A stretch of DNA of 63,768 bases from an uncultured Bacteroidales bacterium (GTDB lineage: Bacteria > Bacteroidota > Bacteroidia > Bacteroidales > JAUNSR01). Made by a program: the position numbers and the translations under genes. Below are positions 61,967-63,768 of the stretch, in pieces; the stretch's first letter is position 1, and each line of letters starts with the position of its first letter. Under the pieces are notes generated by a model. It did no database searches and was not told the DNA's origin. It saw only the letters and a list, made by a program, of their open reading frames with translations. The DNA lies in contig CAMTON010000007.1 of assembly GCA_947074105.1 (NCBI GenBank), positions 1-63,768 of the forward strand, given 5' to 3'.

Positions 61967-62650
61967 ATGTCAGAACAAGAAAAACCGGTAGATGGACTGG
62001 AGGAGGTAAATGATGCCCTGACCAGAACAGAACAGTTAATTGAAAAACACTACAAACTTATTGTTGGAGTAGTAATCGGAGTGGTAGTAGTGGTAGTTGC
62101 AATTATAGCATACGTACAATATTATCATATTCCAAAAGAGGAAAGAGCTCAGGCAGACCTTTTCCTTGGAGAGTTTTATTTTCAGGATGGAGATTACCAG
62201 ACTGCTTTAGAAGGTAACGGCGGAAACTATAACGGTTTTGAAGCTATTATTTCTGCAAGCGGATCAACAAAAGCAGGCAATCTGGCTAAAGCTTATGCAG
62301 GTGTTTCTTATATGAGACTGGGTGATTATGATAAAGCGATTAAACATCTTAATTCTTTTTCTGCCAGCGATATTCTTGTGGCTCCGGCTCTTGTAGGTGC
62401 AATAGGTGACTGTTATGTAGAACTTGATCAGACAGATAAGGCTATCACTTATTTTGAAAAAGCTGCAAAACAGGCGAACAATGAGCTTATATCTCCTATT
62501 TATCTTAAAAAGGCAGGTATCGCTTACGAATCTCTTGGTCAGTATCCTCAGGCTGTGAAAGTTTATACAGCGATAAAAGATCAGTATCCGGCTTCTATGG
62601 AGGCTAATGATATTGAGAAATATATCGAAAGAGCTAAAATGGGAAAATAA
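61967..62650 (+). CDS. Membrane-anchored TPR protein
   Basis: 227 residues. One membrane helix (about 30-52, valine-rich: LIVGVVIGVVVVVVAIIAYV), then tetratricopeptide repeats facing the periplasm (AKAYAGVSYMRLGDYDKAIK, VGAIGDCYVELDQTDKAITY, KAGIAYESLGQYPQAVKVY). The layout resembles YfgM-type chaperone-associated proteins. It is a scaffold of unknown partner; the pairing with ribH downstream is common in Bacteroidales. Confidence 0.88.
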   Translation: MSEQEKPVDGLEEVNDALTRTEQLIEKHYKLIVGVVIGVVVVVVAIIAYVQYYHIPKEERAQADLFLGEFYFQDGDYQTALEGNGGNYNGFEAIISASGSTKAGNLAKAYAGVSYMRLGDYDKAIKHLNSFSASDILVAPALVGAIGDCYVELDQTDKAITYFEKAAKQANNELISPIYLKKAGIAYESLGQYPQAVKVYTAIKDQYPASMEANDIEKYIERAKMGK

Positions 62651-62673
62651 TTGAACTTTCTTAATTATATTTG

Positions 62674-62720
62674 AACCGCAAACTTTATTTGAAGTAATAA
62701 ATAAAGTTTGCGGTTTTTTA
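62674..62720 (+). terminator. Terminator between the TPR and ribH genes
   Basis: 17-bp perfect stem (62674-62690 / 62699-62715, AACCGCAAACTTTATTT) with a T-run, 24 bases after the TPR stop. ribH therefore needs its own promoter or read-through. Confidence 0.9.
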
Positions 62721-62738
62721 ATTTAATATTTTAAGGTT

Positions 62739-63233
62739 ATGGCTACAGCTTATCAGAATCTTTCAGAATATGATTTCAACAGCGTTCCCGATGCTTCGGA
62801 TATGTGTTTCGGAATAGTTTGTGCAGAATGGAATAAAGCGATCACAGAGGCGCTCTTAAAAGGAGCGATAGATACCTTGGAGCGTCACGGAGTAAGAAAT
62901 GAAAATATAATTCTTATGCGCGTACCAGGCACGTTTGAGTTGCCGTTTGGCGCAAAGATGCTTGCTAAAAATAAAGCGATAGATGCTATTATCACACTTG
63001 GTTGTGTGGTAAGAGGTGATACTCCTCATTTTGACTATGTCTGCCAGGGTGTGACAAAAGGAGTAATGGATCTTAACATGGGATCTGATGATGTTCCTGT
63101 TATTTTCGGAGTGCTTACAAACGATACTATGCAGCAGTCTTATGATCGCGCAGGCGGAATTCACGGAAATAAAGGTGATGAAGCTGCTGTAACTGCGATT
63201 AAAATGGCGGCTATTGCCAGAGATAATAAGTAA
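62739..63233 (+). CDS. ribH: 6,7-dimethyl-8-ribityllumazine synthase
   Basis: 164 residues. Joins the ribityl-aminouracil with dihydroxybutanone phosphate in the penultimate step of riboflavin synthesis; forms icosahedral shells or pentamers. Motifs: [25 protein letters not shown] and [15 protein letters not shown] with the catalytic histidine in [20 protein letters not shown]. No other rib gene is in the window and no FMN riboswitch is seen. Confidence 0.97.
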   Translation: MATAYQNLSEYDFNSVPDASDMCFGIVCAEWNKAITEALLKGAIDTLERHGVRNENIILMRVPGTFELPFGAKMLAKNKAIDAIITLGCVVRGDTPHFDYVCQGVTKGVMDLNMGSDDVPVIFGVLTNDTMQQSYDRAGGIHGNKGDEAAVTAIKMAAIARDNK

Positions 63234-63258
63234 AAACAGTATTTAAAGAGTATAAAAG

Positions 63259-63300
63259 CCGTTCCTGAAGCTCATATTGGTCTTTGGGAACGGTTTTTTT
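63259..63300 (+). terminator. Terminator after ribH
   Basis: 7-bp stem CCGTTCC/GGAACGG (63259-63265 / 63287-63293) with seven T following. Confidence 0.85.
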
Positions 63301-63301
63301 A

Positions 63302-63419
63302 CTTTGGATAAACCATCGAGTTGCTTTTTTATCAGACTCTCTCTACGTATGACAAATGAGTGCGCTTTCCTGTCTTTGTTGATTCGCTCAAGAGCTGACT
63401 TTGCACCTTGAATGATTTC
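63302..63419 (-). pseudogene. Possible remnant of a protein-coding gene
   Basis: On the minus strand 39 codons are open just after a TAA (63422-63420), with a charged, protein-like composition (IIQGAKSALERINKDRKAHS, then FVIRRESLIKKQLDGLSK). There is no start codon and the frame runs into the ribH terminator. It may be the scar of a lost gene; the family is not recognised. The rest of 63420-63640 is AT-rich with nothing supported. Confidence 0.35.
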
Positions 63420-63648
63420 TTAAATAGACTTGCATGTATTTATTTTATGACGTGATTAAAAATAGATGGAATTTTAATTCCCGAAATACACACTTATAGT
63501 TAATAAAGCAATCTGATTTTGGTGTCGCAGAAATAGAAAAATAATTATTTTTGAAAAAAAGTAATTTTTTTTGTCTGTATAATGATTTGACAATCAATGC
63601 AAACTGAAAAAACGGCAAAAAAAGACAAAAAAAAAGCAATGTGGTGTC

Positions 63649-63678
63649 TTGCAGGTTTAATAAATTGCACTACCTTTG
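63649..63678 (+). promoter_or_regulatory. Promoter of tRNA-Tyr
   Basis: -33 TTG at 63649-63651, 19-base spacer, -7 TACCTTTG at 63671-63678: the best-spaced Bacteroidetes promoter in the window. Confidence 0.75.
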
Positions 63679-63731
63679 CAACGCAATCGGGAAACAACGG
63701 GACTTTGTTCTTGAACAAGATTGAAGGTCAT

Positions 63732-63768
63732 GGGCAAATACCAGAGTGGCCAAATGGGGCAGACTGTA
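63732..63768 (+). tRNA. tRNA-Tyr (anticodon GTA), truncated by the window end
   Basis: Acceptor strand GGGCAAA (63732-63738), TA, D-arm CCA-GAGTGGCCAAA-TGG, then anticodon stem GCAGA and loop CTGTA, with GTA as the last three bases of the window. This matches the 5' half of bacterial tRNA-Tyr. The 3' half, including the long variable arm expected for class II, lies outside. Confidence 0.9.

Noticed and set aside
62651..62738. FMN riboswitch before ribH
   Set aside because: The 88-base gap contains only a terminator hairpin and lacks the conserved RFN-element core.

Overview
The window is chromosomal DNA of a low-GC Bacteroidales bacterium (Bacteroides/Dysgonomonas-like; the genus cannot be fixed by eye). 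Evidence: a SusC/SusD pair with a surface glycan-binding lipoprotein, a one-piece hybrid two-component regulator, many lipoproteins with acidic residues after the lipobox cysteine, several TAnnTTTG-type -7 promoter elements, and the order recF / DciA-like / thioesterase facing TPR protein / ribH. No prophage, insertion sequence or CRISPR array was recognised.

Layout. 1-16 kb is accessory: a 5'-truncated AraC regulator, a decayed copy of an RbsD-like gene, a LuxR regulator, a sugar O-acetyltransferase with an RbsD-like protein, three proteins with a DJ-1/PfpI fold (one fused to AraC), a GT4 plus flippase-like membrane pair, small lipoproteins, an acyltransferase, a VOC/Crp divergent pair and, at 14.2-16.0 kb, an ABC-type ATPase plus DUF4435 (Toprim-like) pair resembling the PARIS AriA/AriB phage-defence system.

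16-34 kb is a beta-mannan utilisation locus: hybrid two-component sensor, GH5 mannanase-like enzyme, SusC, SusD, SGBP, then GH26 mannanase, GH130 mannosylglucose phosphorylase, a GPH sugar symporter and a cellobiose/mannobiose 2-epimerase. Mannan is cut to mannobiose, imported, epimerised to mannosylglucose and phosphorolysed. 34-40 kb (minus strand) is a TonB-dependent receptor, a beta-helix lipoprotein and an acid-phosphatase-like metallophosphoesterase. 40-42 kb carries two different L,D-transpeptidase families. 42-46.6 kb is a rhamnogalacturonan pair: PL11 lyase and a GH105-CE12 fusion. 47-53 kb holds an aquaporin, an OmpA porin, a dicarboxylate/amino-acid symporter, a small membrane protein and an alpha/beta hydrolase with Cys in the nucleophile position.

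53-57 kb is a tightly overlapping four-gene operon (ArnT-like transferase, DPM1-like GT2, double LAB_N membrane protein, UDP-glucuronate 4-epimerase-like enzyme), read here as a candidate system adding a uronic acid such as galacturonate to lipid A or another surface lipid. 57-63.8 kb is housekeeping: trpS, hemW, thioesterase, DciA-like, recF, TPR protein, ribH, and the first half of tRNA-Tyr(GTA) cut by the window end. Almost every transcription unit is closed by a long, often bidirectional hairpin.
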